This document shows positions 45,784-56,137 of a DNA stretch of 64,000 nt, piece by piece (positions within the stretch are counted from its first letter, which is position 1; each line of letters starts with the position of its first letter). The position numbers were made by a program, and so were the translations under genes. The stretch is from Hordeum vulgare subsp. vulgare. Its lineage: Eukaryota > Streptophyta > Magnoliopsida > Poales > Poaceae. The notes under the pieces are model-generated. The model made no database searches. It had not been told where the DNA came from and saw only the letters and a list, made by a program, of their open reading frames with translations. Where the stretch lies: the NCBI RefSeq assembly GCF_904849725.1, contig NC_058524.1:356001823-356065822 (forward strand), read 5' to 3'.

Positions 45784-47457
45784 ATGGCTGATCGTGCGTG
45801 GATGTATACCGGTCACCCTAGTCAGAAAGAGATGATGAAAGAATGGTTTCTAAAAACCAAGCAATTTGTGAAAGCCGCATTTGCAAATGGCCAGGAAAGA
45901 AACTATTACCCCTGTCCTGGATGCGACAACTATAAAAAGACGACAGAGACTGTAATGATTAAACACCTAGAGAGGAGGGGTTTTAAGCCTAATTATATAG
46001 TGTGGACATTTCATGCTGAGTCTATACAACGCACCAGAGCTGAGGTCGTCCGTAGTCGCACCGACGAGCATGATACCGGGATCAAAGACATGGTGCAAGA
46101 CTTTGATGATGATCGGGATTAGGAAGATCAGATGGAGGAATCTGCAAAGGCCTTCTATGAAATTTTGGAGTCTTCAAAACGTCCTCTCCATGAGCAGACT
46201 GAGCTTTGTCAGCTGGATGCAATTGCACAAGTAATGGCTCTGAAGGCTCAGTTCAACTTGGGAAGAGAATGCTACGACGCGATGATGACACTATTTGGAT
46301 GCTTCCTACCCAAAGGTCATGTCATGCCTGCAAACCTGTACCAGTCGGACAAAATACTTCATGTACTTAAGATGCCCTATGAGAATATAGATGCATGTGA
46401 GAAAGGATGTGTCTTATCTAGGAAGGAGTATGCACACTTGGACTATTGTCCCAATTGCGAGTCTTGGAGGTATGTTGTGGTAGACAACGATATGGGTGAG
46501 AAGAGGCTCACCAACATCGCAGTTAGTGTTCTTTGGTATATGCCAATTGTACCAAGGCTTCAACGTCTTTTCATGGTAGAAGAGACCGCCAGACAGATGA
46601 CATGGCACAAATTGGGCAAAAGAACCAAACTAGATGCAGATGGGAATAAGATGGTGGTACGCACATCGGATGGGGAAGCGTGGAAACATTTCGATGGATT
46701 GCATCAGGATAAAGCGGCAGATCGAAGGAATCCCCGAGTCTGCGTCGCCATGGATAGTTTTAATCCCTTCGGCATGACGGCAACCCATTACAGTTGTTGG
46801 CATGTATTTGTCATTCCACTCAATCTCCCCCAGGCAGATTATGGAAAGAAAGAACATATTTCTGACGTTGTTAATTCCAGGGCCCAATTATCCGGGGAAG
46901 AATATGAATGTGTACCTGCAGCCGCTTAAGGATGAATTGGAAGAAGCTTGGGATAATGGGTTCAAGACATACGATGCCGCTACAAAACAAAACTTCAAAA
47001 TGCATGTGTGGTACATGTACTCTATGCATGACTTGCCGGCATATGCACTATTCTCTGGATGGTGTCTGCATGGAAGGTTCCCGTGCCCCCAATGCAAGGA
47101 AACTCTTGAGTTTCATTGGTTGCAGGAGGGTCAGAAGTATTCTTGCTTTGACTTGCATAGAGAGTTCCTGGATCCTGATCATTAGTTCAGAAAAGACAAG
47201 AATAACTTTACCAAAGGTAAAGTTGTCAAAAACTTGGCACCACCTGCGTTGACAGGCCAACAGATCGTGGATCAGTTAAACGCCCTCGAGCCTGATTCAG
47301 AGTGTCCAGGGTATTTCAAGGGGTATAATTCAAAACATGCGTGGACTCACAAGCCATGCTTCTCGGATCTTCCACACAATATCGACATGATGCACACTGA
47401 GATGAATATCGGACACGCTATTTTTGGTACATTGTTCGACATAGATGGGAAGACAAC
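45784..47457 (+). pseudogene. CACTA transposase (TNPD/TNP2), N-terminal part on the plus strand
   Basis: Starts MADRAWMYTGHPSQKEMMKE, the transposase-associated N-terminal domain with a CPGCDNYKK zinc-binding-like motif. TAG at 46120-46122 interrupts DDDRD/EDQME. The frame resumes at 46132 with DAIAQVMALKAQFNLGRECYD and the Transposase_21 region (YCPNCESWRY, DGEAWKHFD, MDSFNPFGM). A frame change near 46830 leads to LIPGPNYPGKNMNVYLQPL and SMHDLPAYALF; TAG at 47183-47185. Similarity stops at 47457, where a 145-bp tandem repeat begins, so the C-terminal half is missing on this strand. The gene points to the right terminus, opposite to the minus-strand set. Two nonsense codons and a frameshift make it inactive. 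Confidence 0.87.
47025..47457 (+). repeat. Inverted duplicate of a transposase exon (right copy)
   Basis: Partner of 44008-44475. The pair is separated by about 2.55 kb and is in inverted orientation. Confidence 0.85.
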
Positions 47458-47460
47458 GGA

Positions 47461-48060
47461 GTGTCCACTATATATGAGAGAATAAGAATGTCGACTGCTG
47501 TCGTGGGGGTCGCTTCTCCTCCTTCTCCTTGTGCTAGATATTTGTTATGCACTAGGGGAAGTAGGAGTAGCGACCATCATCGACGGTCGAAAAATCGGTG
47601 CGGGAGTGTCCACCATATATGAGAAAATAAGAATGCTGACTGTTGTCGTGGGGGTCGCTTCTCCTCCTTCTCCTTGTGCTAGATATTTGTTATGCACTAG
47701 GGGAATTAGGAGCATCGACCATCATCGACGGTCGAAAAATTGGTGAGGCAGTGTCCACCATATATGAGAGAAGAAGAATGATGACTGTTGTCGTGGAGGT
47801 CGCTTCTGCTCCTTCTCCTTGTGCTAGATATTTGTTATGCACTAGGGGAAGTAGGAGTAGCGACAATCATTGACGGTCGAAAAATAGGTGAGTAAGTGTC
47901 CACCATATATGTGAGAATAAGAATGCCGACTGTTGTCGTGGAAGTCGCTTCTCCTCCTTCTCCTTGTGCTAGATATTTGTTATGCACTAGGGGAAGTAGG
48001 AGTAGCGACCATCATCGACGGTCGAAAAATCGGTGAGGGAGGGTCCACCATACATGAGAG
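47461..48060 (+). repeat. 145-bp tandem repeat, four copies plus a partial fifth
   Basis: GTGTCCAC(C/T)ATATATGAGA begins copies at 47461, 47606, 47751 and 47896, and a variant at 48041: exactly 145 bp each time. Units share TCGCTTCTCCTCCTTCTCC, GATATTTGTTATGCACTAGG and CATCGACGGTCGAAAAAT. The period is not a multiple of three, so the open frames across it are not a repeated protein. Confidence 0.92.
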
Positions 48061-50093
48061 AAGAGTGTCCATCATATTTCGTTTATTTAAGTTCCTCAAC
48101 CATATTTATTAAGTAATGTATGTCATTTATTTAAAAATATTTGACAACTAATTTCTATTGACAACTTATTTTCATAGTTAGCACATTTAGCTCCAAAATG
48201 ACAACTTATTTGACAACTAATTTATATTGATAACAATGACATACGTAGCCCATTTATCTCCAAAATGAAATAATAAGCCCATTTAGCTCCAAAAAGACAT
48301 AATTAGAAACTTTAGCTCCAAGAATAGGAGAAGAGGAGAAGAAATGGGAAAAGTGAAAAGAAGGAAGAAGAAGAAAAAGAGAAGGAGGAGAAGGAGGAGG
48401 ATAAGAAGGACGAGGAGAGGAGTAGGAGAAGAAGGAGAAGGAGGAGAAGACCTTTTCCTTCTTCTCCTCCTTCTCCTCCTCCTCCTACTTATCCTTGTTC
48501 TTCTCCTTCTTCTTGATTTCTTCTTCTTCTCCTCCTCCTCCTCTATCTTCTCCTCTTTAATATTCTCCTTACCTTATGTTCCCCAACATTGACATACTTA
48601 GCCCATTTAGCTCCAAAATGACGTAATAAGCCCATTTAGCTCCAAAAAGTCATAATTTGAAATTTTAGCTCCAAGAATAGGAGAAGAGGAGAAGAAATAG
48701 GAAAAATGAAAAGAAGGAAGAAGAAGAAGAAGAAGAGAAGAAGAAGAGAAGGAGGAGAAGGAGGAGGAGAAGAAGGATGAGGATAGTAGGAGGAGAAGAA
48801 GGAGGAGGAGAGGAGGAGGAGAAGAAGGAGCAGGAGGAGAAGACCTTTTCCTTCTTCTCCTCCTCCTCCTCCTCCTTCTCCTTCTTCTTCTCCTTCTTCT
48901 CGATTTCTTCTTCTTCTCCTCCTCCTCCTCTATCTTCTCCTCTTTCATATTCTCCTTACCTTATTTTCCCCAACAATGACATAATTAGCCCATTTAGATC
49001 CAAAATGACATAATAAGCCCATTTAGCTCCAAAAAGACATAATTAGAAAATTTAGCTACAACAATAGGAGAAGAGGAGAAGAAATAGGAAAAATGAAAAG
49101 AAGGAAGAAGAAGAAGATGGAGAAGAGTAGAAGAAGAGAAGGAGGAGAAGGAGGAGGAGAAGAAGGAGGGGGAGAAGAAGGAGAAGGAGGAGAAGAACTT
49201 TGCCTTCTTCTCCTCCTCCTCCTTCTTCTCCTTCTTCTTGATTTCTTCTAGTTCTCCTCCTCCTCCTCTTCCTTCTCCTCTTTCATATTCTCCTTACCTT
49301 ATTTTCCCCAACAATGATATAATTAGCCCATTTAGCTCCAAAATGTCATAATTAGCCCATTTAGCTCCAAAAACACATAATAAGCTCAAAATGGCATAAG
49401 AACCTTGATTAGCTCATTAATATTATGTACTTAGGTTTTTTCCTCTAAAATGACATAATTAGCCCATTTAGCACCAAAAATACATACTTAGCTAATTTAG
49501 CTCCAAGAAGAGGAGAAGAGGAGAAATGAAAAGAAGGAAGAAGAAGAAGGAGAAGGATCCCTCCTTCTTATCCTTCTTCTTCTCTCCTCCTTCTTCTTCT
49601 CCTTCTCCTTCCTCTTATCTTCTTCTTTTCATCTCCTCCTCCTTCTCCTTCTCCTTCTCCTTCTCCTTCTCCTTCTCCTTCTCCTCCTCCTCCTCCTCCT
49701 TCTTCTTGTTTTTCTTCTCCTTCTTCTCTTTTTTCTCCTTCTCTTTCTTCTTCAATTTAGCTTATTTGTCATATATATGTTGTTGTTGTTATTCTTCTGA
49801 CTTTCTTATTCTCATTTTGCAGATTGGATGTACTACATGCATCGAAGCTAGCATTGGAGTGCTTTAGTTCTAGTTTTCAGTTGAGTTGATGAACAGTGTG
49901 GAACTATATGTGTATGTATATATGGATGAACAATATATGTGGAACTATATGTATACGTATCTATGAATGAAACTTTGTATATGTTGGTTCTTTCAATGAA
50001 TGGGATATACATTGATGAACAAATGGCATTGATGAACTTTATATGTATATCATATATGTGTTTTTACCTATATATCATATATGTGCTATGAAT

Positions 50094-50129
<36 letters not shown>

Positions 50130-50159
50130 CTGTGAAATAGAAAAAATAAACAAAAATGT
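48061..50159 (+). repeat. Right inverted arm of the CACTA element
   Basis: Mirror of the left arm: array units of GA-rich then CT-rich tracts with AGCCCATTTAGCTCCAAAA spacers (unit spacing roughly 350-450 bp) to about 49760, then TTATTTGTCATATATATG, a TTTTGCAG acceptor and the 45-nt terminal exon (49823-49867), then an AT-rich tail. Confidence 0.75.
49823..49867 (+). other. Terminal coding exon of the right CACTA gene
   Basis: Encodes IGCTTCIEASIGVL and a stop after a CATTTTGCAG acceptor; mirror of 37655-37699. Confidence 0.55.
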
Positions 50160-50709
50160 GACAATATGGGCTCTTTGCCGTGTGCCAGCTGATGGCAAAG
50201 GCCTTTGCCGTCAGCTGCCTGACAGCAAAGGTGCCACGTGGCACCCAGTTGTCCAACCTGCGAGCAGCAGCAGCTGGCCCATATAGGCTCTTTGCCATCC
50301 ACCTCCTCGGGAGGCCGACGACAAAGTGGACAGTGGCAGACGACAAAGAAGCCGACAGGCGCTGGCCCAACATTGTGCTATCCCATAGAAGTAGACGGCA
50401 AAGAGGGGGAGGGAAGCAGACAACAAAGAGGGGGAAGGAAGCTAACGCAAAGCCTCCGTTAGCTCTAACAGAGGCATCGCCTGTCGGCTGCCGTCTCAAT
50501 CTCTTTGCCGACTGCTCAGTGTCTGACACGGACGGCAAAGAGCTTTGCCGTCCACTTAGGGTAGGTTGACAGCGAAGAAGCTACAATGCCGTCGTAGGCT
50601 CACGGAGAATCTTTGCCGACAGGTGGCAGACGGCAAAGATCATTGTCGTCGGTGTGGACCTCTTTGCCGTCTGTGATGGATGACGGCAAAGAAGCTGATT
50701 CCTCTAGTG
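50160..50709 (-). repeat. Right terminal inverted repeat and subterminal repeats of the CACTA element
   Basis: Dense CTTTGCCGTC-type motifs ending TGATTCCTCTAGTG. The reverse complement begins CACTAGAGGAATCAGC, matching the left terminus. Confidence 0.85.
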
Positions 50710-51283
50710 AGGTGGATGATTAATAAGTAGATGCTGATGAATAAACGGTCTACTTGTCTTGGCGTACTGCCCCCATTACTATTGAACCTCTAACTATCAA
50801 GTAACATAATTAGCATTGCAGTGCGTTCATAATTCTGTCAATTGCCCAACTGTGATTTGTTTACCCAAGCATAGCTGTTTATTGTCTTTTGGGAGAGAGA
50901 CATCACTAGTGAACATCATGTGACTCCGGTCCATATCACCATCATTGTTTACACCTCCATCATTTACCGTTTTCATTTAATTTTCTGTTGCAATCACTAT
51001 CACTTTTCTCGCTTGTGTTTTGATCCTTTGCAAACAACAAGGCCGGAGAGATTGACAACCTCTCTATACTCGTTGGGAGAAAAGTTATTTGTTGTGTGTG
51101 CAAGTCCACGTCTTCTGCTAGCGCCCTGGTGGAATACACCTACTTGTTGGGCCTAGGATTCCTCCTGGATTCAATAAACCTTACAGTCTCTGTGTGAGGG
51201 AAGACTTGTTGCTGACTACATATCAACCTTCCACTTGGGGTAAACAATGGGGTGCGAGAAGTATGTACATCATCTTGACATCA
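50710..51283 (+). repeat. 3' LTR of the gag-protease element, right part
   Basis: Resumes at AGGTGGATGATTAATAAG, equivalent to 30443 in the 5' LTR, and ends CATCTTGACATCA before GTGGT. The stretch equivalent to 30099-30442 is absent from both flanks of the CACTA. Confidence 0.88.
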
Positions 51284-51288
51284 GTGGT
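51284..51288. repeat. Target-site duplication GTGGT (right)
   Basis: Exact repeat of 29346-29350. Confidence 0.93.
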
Positions 51289-52126
51289 GTTATAGCGTTC
51301 TTGTTAGTGGGGGAGTCTCGAAAAGAATTTGTTTCAAGAATGAGATAATTAAGCACCAATCCTTTGATCATGAGATATTTTGACCCGTGGTTTCTTCATT
51401 GAGTTATCTTGGATTAAATTTCACCTAAAGCTTTTCCTAAGGATTGTTGCTATTATGGTGATTATAGTTTATCCAAGCTCTCAATGTATCCTCTTGGTGA
51501 AAGAAGTTTTGCATGTCTTGTGCTTCCCAATCAACCTTGTTTCTGTTAGTGGCTGGTTGTCACCTCATTATTTTGGAATGGTTTTCATAAGTCCACTACA
51601 AGCTCGTTCTTTTCATTGTTGGTTTTCCAACTACTGTGTTCAATTCTCCCTGCAAAGATGCTTGCCAAATTCAATTGTTGTAGTAGTTGTCATTTCCTTC
51701 TTCATCCTTTCTTCCCAATGATATTGTTTCTATGCTCTTGTTCCGGTGTTGTGGTGATGTTGCCCTCTTTTATCCATTATCTAGTATTGTAAGATCATGT
51801 TATTTCCTTTCTTATTCATTTAACCGGAGTGTGGTGTTTCTTTCATGTTCTTTCCTTGCTTATCAATTTAGTTGGTTTGTTGTGAATCTTGTCAAAATCT
51901 TTCCATATTATGAATTTTTTCCTCATTTTCTTATCTAAGTGGTGCCGAAATTTTGTTTCAATTCTTGCTTCTCTTCATATCATTCTTCACCTGTGTGCTA
52001 CCTTCAAGGATTGTTGGTTTCACTCGTTTGTAAAAGAAGCGACTAAGTTTTACCTCTTGCATTCTCATCCTCTTCCCCTTTCATTCTTAGATCTTGGGTA
52101 GAGACCTCTTGTTAGTGTAGGAGAGT
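51289..52126 (+). other. Non-coding interior of the LARD-like element (right part) with polypurine tract
   Basis: Pyrimidine-rich text like 26561-29345, ending TTAGTGTAGGAGAG before the 3' LTR. No gene is supported. Confidence 0.6.
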
Positions 52127-55100
52127 CGTAACAACCTGAGACGACGCTCTAGAAAATTCCCCTTTTATTTCGTTGCTGCCGTGTGATTAGATTGTTTGTC
52201 GCACTCATCTTCGCATCATGCGCATCATGTGCATTGCATCGGCACTCCATTGCCGCCATTTGTCAAAACATGCATCCATTCGTAGTTGCCGGCTATCTCC
52301 GATTCGTCGTTGACCGTTTTGAGACCAACCACACATGCACGCGCCCGCAACACCTTTAAAGTATAGTTTTTAAAAGTGTGCATAAACATTCTCGGATTGG
52401 GATGAAACTTGGCGTGTGGTCTTATTTTAATGTAGCTAGGCCACCTGCCAAATTTTGTTGCAATCGGTGTCCGTTTGGTACCCGAACGGTCGATCGTAGG
52501 AGCGCCGTCATTGATTTATTCGTGGGACGTTTTTGCGTTTTAAAACTCGTGTCACGACCTGCCATTTTCCTCTCATCTCCACATAGTCCAACTACACACC
52601 CCATCAATCCACCTAGCAACCCCTACAATCGGAACCGTCGGATCGCGATACAATGGTCCGAAATCAGACTGAAATCCCCTAACCCTAGCCCCTCTTGCCG
52701 TACATAGTTGGGCAACCCTAAGTTCTAGGGATCTTGTCCCATCCCTCATTCCCTCCTCCTTGTTTTGTGCCCGCAACCAACCAAAGCAGCCCTGCAGTAG
52801 AGTCAGCCTGCACCCACAGCTAAGCTTCTGCTCAATCGAATCGAGGGGCCGACCCAAGCATCTCCGAGCATCATCGTCGTTCCCGCCACCAGCGAGTACG
52901 CTCGCTTTTTTTCCTGCGCCAAGCCCTCCTCCAGCCCAAGAATCCCGTTCGCATGCCCTTAGCGCGTAGCCATGGAATTGTGCAACCCCTCATACTCGAG
53001 GGAAGCTAAGCGGTTGGAGCTCGACTCCTCGCACCAAAGCCCGCAGGAGCAGGTTCCCCTCGTCGCTCTCCTCCTCTTTCCTCTCAGTTTTCCCGCTCTC
53101 CCATTAACACGTCTCTCTCTCTGTCCTCCAGGAACATGTAGCTGTCATGGTCGTGGATGCCAACTGCTGGTGTTGTAGGCACCACTCTGATCGGTGCTGA
53201 CGAGCTCGTCGGAACGGGACCCAGGGCCACCACGCCACCTCCCCAAGATCCCGGTGCCCCGTTTCCCTTCCTCCCTGCTTCTCCCTTCTCTCCCTCTCGT
53301 ACGTGTACTTTCTCTCTCACTTTATTTGTACAGGAATGATGACATGGCTTTGGATCCACGCCGTCGTTCGCCAACTCATGATGGATCCAGTCGGAATCGA
53401 CCTCCACGGCAACGCCGGACCTTCGCCTTGCCTTGTTCATCACGCTGCTCGCCGTCCTCTCCGAGTGCCTCGTGATGAGCTCGTTTAGCCATGGCCAAAG
53501 TTTCGTTGTTTTCTTCTAGATCCGTCCTGGCATGTTTAGGTTATTTAGCATTGGCACTTGTCTTAAGCACGAGTCCTTTGTCAGCTGATCTTGTCTTTGT
53601 CGCACGTTCTAACGGAGGAATGCCGGCCACTCTCAGTTCTGTTAGTTCTGGTATGCAAATTGAACAGATTCAATTCCAAGCTCCACTGGTTAGCCTACCA
53701 CGTTTACAACTAGGAGGTCGTGGGTTCAATCCCCATGTACCCCATTTTTTCCATGTTTTTCATTTTATTTGGCACACACACACGCACGGCATTTGGGCTA
53801 CGTATTCGACTAGGCTTGCCTAGTGCAGTGCTTTCAGCCCATGTAGTTTATATTTTTTGTCCCAGCCACCTCAATATTATTATTTTTGCATACATGTTGC
53901 ATCCATGTCACTTGATCATGTTTTGCTCGTATCTTTTAGAACGTAACTCCGTTGGAGATGAGCTATATATGTAAACCGACTAGAATGAAGTGTAGAATTG
54001 CATGCTCCACTTTATTTTTCCATTTAACAGACATATAATATGTTTAGGCCAGATCTAGACAGATCTCGAAGTTAACGTGTGGGGTCGTTTCGGAAATGCT
54101 ATAAGTTGTTTTTGAACTCATTTAAAATGCCTAGCTAGTGTAGTTTATTTGTGCTTCACCTCTTTCCATGTTTAAACAACATTTAATATTGATGTGTACC
54201 TAAACGGGAGTAAACTAAATAGTTAGTATGTGGAGTTTCGTCAAAATGCAACTCATTGCCTATTGTGCTTCACTTAATGTGTAGTGTTTGATTGTTGTGA
54301 ATTGCCATGCCATGCCTTGTATAATTGAAATGGACATGCATCATATTAGGTTGTGCATCATATTGTGCATGTGCCGTGGTGGATATTGTGTGTCGATTCT
54401 TGTTTCTGGTTTTCTTCGTCTCGATGGAGTTTCGCAAGCATGTCGGAATGTGAGGATTCGTTCGATTACGTTAGTTTGTCTACTTCACCGAATCGTTCTT
54501 CTTCCAAGCGGGATCACAGGAAAGATGACCATTTCCCTAGATACCATTACTATCATTGCCATGCTAGTAGTCTCGTTTCTTCCGCTATGTCTTGCTGCCT
54601 ACCACCTGTTTAATATGCCTCCCAACATTGCCATTAAAACCTCTAACCTTTCCTCCCCGGCAAACCACTGTTTGGCTATGTTACCGCTTGCTCAAACTTT
54701 TGTTGGCTTTGCTAGTTGCATGTGTAGTTTCTTCCATGTGAAAACATGGGTTCCTTGTTATATCACCATATTTTTGCAGGTTAATTTAATGCACCTATAT
54801 ACTTGGTAAAAGGTGGAAGGCTTGGCCTTCTAGCGTGGTGTTTTGTTCACCTTTCCCGCCTTAGTTTTGGCTACCGGTGTTATGTTCCTTAAATGAGCGC
54901 TCCTAACATGCTTGCGGTTGTTATGGTGACCCCCTTGAGTTTTGTTTTGGGATAAAACTCGTCTGGCAAGGCCCAACATTGGTACTATATTTGTCCAACA
55001 TAATAATACTGATATTAATGTGACACATAGGGAGTTAGCGCTACCCAAGTAATTCAACATAATACAGGGGGCAATGTTGATGGTGTTGGTCCCAAACAGA

Positions 55101-56137
55101 GCCAATTGCGGGGCCACCCGGGGCAACACGAGGGATTTCTATCTGGCTACCGTACGTAGTTCTCATCCGATTGTGCCCTGAGAACGAGATACACAACTCC
55201 TATCGGGATCGTTGGCACATCTGGCGGCCTTGTTGGACTTCTATTACCTTTCTCGAGTGTCTCATGCGTGGGATTCCGAGGATACTTTGGGCTATCTCGA
55301 GGTTGAGGTTTTCCAATAGGAACCCGAAGAGATCACGGGTTTCCCTGATCGAGGCCATTCGGATGCAGCATGTGGTAGTTTGTGATGGACTAGTTGGAGC
55401 ACCCCAGCAAGGTTAAATCTTTTGGAAAACCATGCCCACAGTTATGTGGCAAACTTGGAAACTTTGTTTGACACCTGTTTGTATTCGGAAGAGGACACAA
55501 TGGGATTATGTCTAACGTAAGTAGGTGTTCAGGGTCATTCATTTCGATCATCATTTGTTCTCGTGTTATTATGCATAGATCATCCCCCTCTTATTCTTGT
55601 TCTCGTAAGTTCGCAACCTCAAATAAATACTTAGTTGCTTGCTCCAACCTCACCACTTAACCATACCTCACCCATTAAGCTTTGCTAGTCTTGATACCTT
55701 TGGAAATGAGATTGCTGAGTACACCGGGCTCACAGATTACTTCAAAACCAGTTGCAGGTACAGGTAAACCGATACTTTGATGTGAGCGCGGTGATTGTTC
55801 TATTTGGAGTTTTTTGTTGTGCCTCTTCATCGATCTAGGATGGGTTCCAGGACGACAGTTTGGGATAGCAAGGATGGATGTCGTTCATTTATCGTTTGTT
55901 TTCGTTCGTAATTGGACCCTGCTCTTCTACATGGTGATTGAATATGTTGATCTATTGATGTGATATTGATGTGATATTGATGTAGATTGTGGCGAGTGTA
56001 AGCCAAATCCATATACTCATATTTTCGGTACATGTACTTGTAACGATACCCATTCTGGCAAAACGACGAGATGCGCTTCTATCTGTGTCGAGGACCTCGC
56101 GCCAAAATAAGGATAGGATCACATCTTGCACTTTACA
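52127..56137 (+). repeat. 3' LTR of the LARD-like element (about 4.0 kb)
   Basis: Begins near CGTAACAACCTGAGACGACG (the initial TG probably mutated to CG) after the purine tract, and ends CTTGCACTTTACA. Its last ~880 bp match 25613-26545. The start base is inferred from the usual GAG-TTGTAAC pattern and is uncertain by a base or two. Confidence 0.75.
53678..53750 (+). ncRNA. tRNA-like (pol III type) segment inside the LARD LTR
   Basis: Contains a box-B match GGTTCAATCCC at 53723-53733 within a foldable T-arm (GTGGG, 7-nt loop TTCAATC, CCCAT), an upstream TGGTTAGCC resembling a box A, a 3' GTACCCCA acceptor-like end and then a T6 run at 53745-53750. A matching 5' acceptor strand is not visible, so this is a degenerate tRNA, the head of a SINE, or a chance match. 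Confidence 0.35.

Larger units (their letters stand above)
36809..50709 (-). mobile_element. Fold-back CACTA (En/Spm) DNA transposon, 13.9 kb
   Basis: Begins CACTACAGGAATTAGC and ends with the inverted form (GCTGATTCCTCTAGTG); the outer 50 bp match with about 5 differences. Subterminal CTTTGCCGTC motifs are dense at both ends. Beyond these, the left end to about 39400 and the right end from about 48100 are imperfect inverted arms. Between them lie a TNPA-like gene and the C-terminal half of the transposase on the minus strand, and the N-terminal part on the plus strand, plus GA-rich arrays and a 145-bp tandem repeat. No matching 3-bp target duplication is seen (TGA left, AGG right), and 344 bp of the target LTR are missing. 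Strand is given for the longer gene set. Confidence 0.92.
29351..51283 (+). mobile_element. Athila-like Gypsy gag-protease element (non-autonomous) carrying a CACTA insertion
   Basis: 5' LTR 29351-31014, tRNA-Asp-type primer-binding site, gag-protease 31191-33242, long 3' non-coding region, polypurine tract, and a 3' LTR split into 36093-36808 and 50710-51283 by the CACTA element. The GTGGT target duplication is perfect. There is no reverse transcriptase, RNase H or integrase. A second copy of the family lies at 57777-64000 on the other strand and ends its coding part at the same VDNT stop, so the gag-protease-only form is a family trait rather than local decay. Confidence 0.9.
25613..56137 (+). 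mobile_element. LARD-like large non-autonomous LTR retrotransposon (host of nested insertions)
   Basis: 5' LTR remnant 25613-26545, primer-binding site 26549-26560, non-coding interior 26546-29350 and 51289-52126, and 3' LTR 52127-56137 (4011 bp). After removing the nested element the interior is about 3.6 kb, with no gag or pol motif. LTRs of about 4 kb with a non-coding interior of about 3.5 kb match the LARD class typified by barley Sukkula. The match is by architecture; I did not compare sequences with Sukkula. It must have depended on proteins from another Gypsy element. Confidence 0.6.

Noticed and set aside
47531..47873. Overlapping frames with repeated peptide text (LDICYALGE...DGRKIG)
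   Set aside because: They fall in the 145-bp tandem repeat. The period is not a multiple of three, so the frame is not conserved between units.
47461..48060. CRISPR-like array
   Set aside because: The repeat is continuous, with 145-bp units and no alternating unique spacers, in a plant nuclear context.
52378..53488. Several 60-120-codon frames suggesting a host gene near 52.4-53.5 kb
   Set aside because: They lie inside the 4-kb LTR of the LARD-like element; GC-rich transcribed parts of LTRs give such frames by chance, and none shows a domain.
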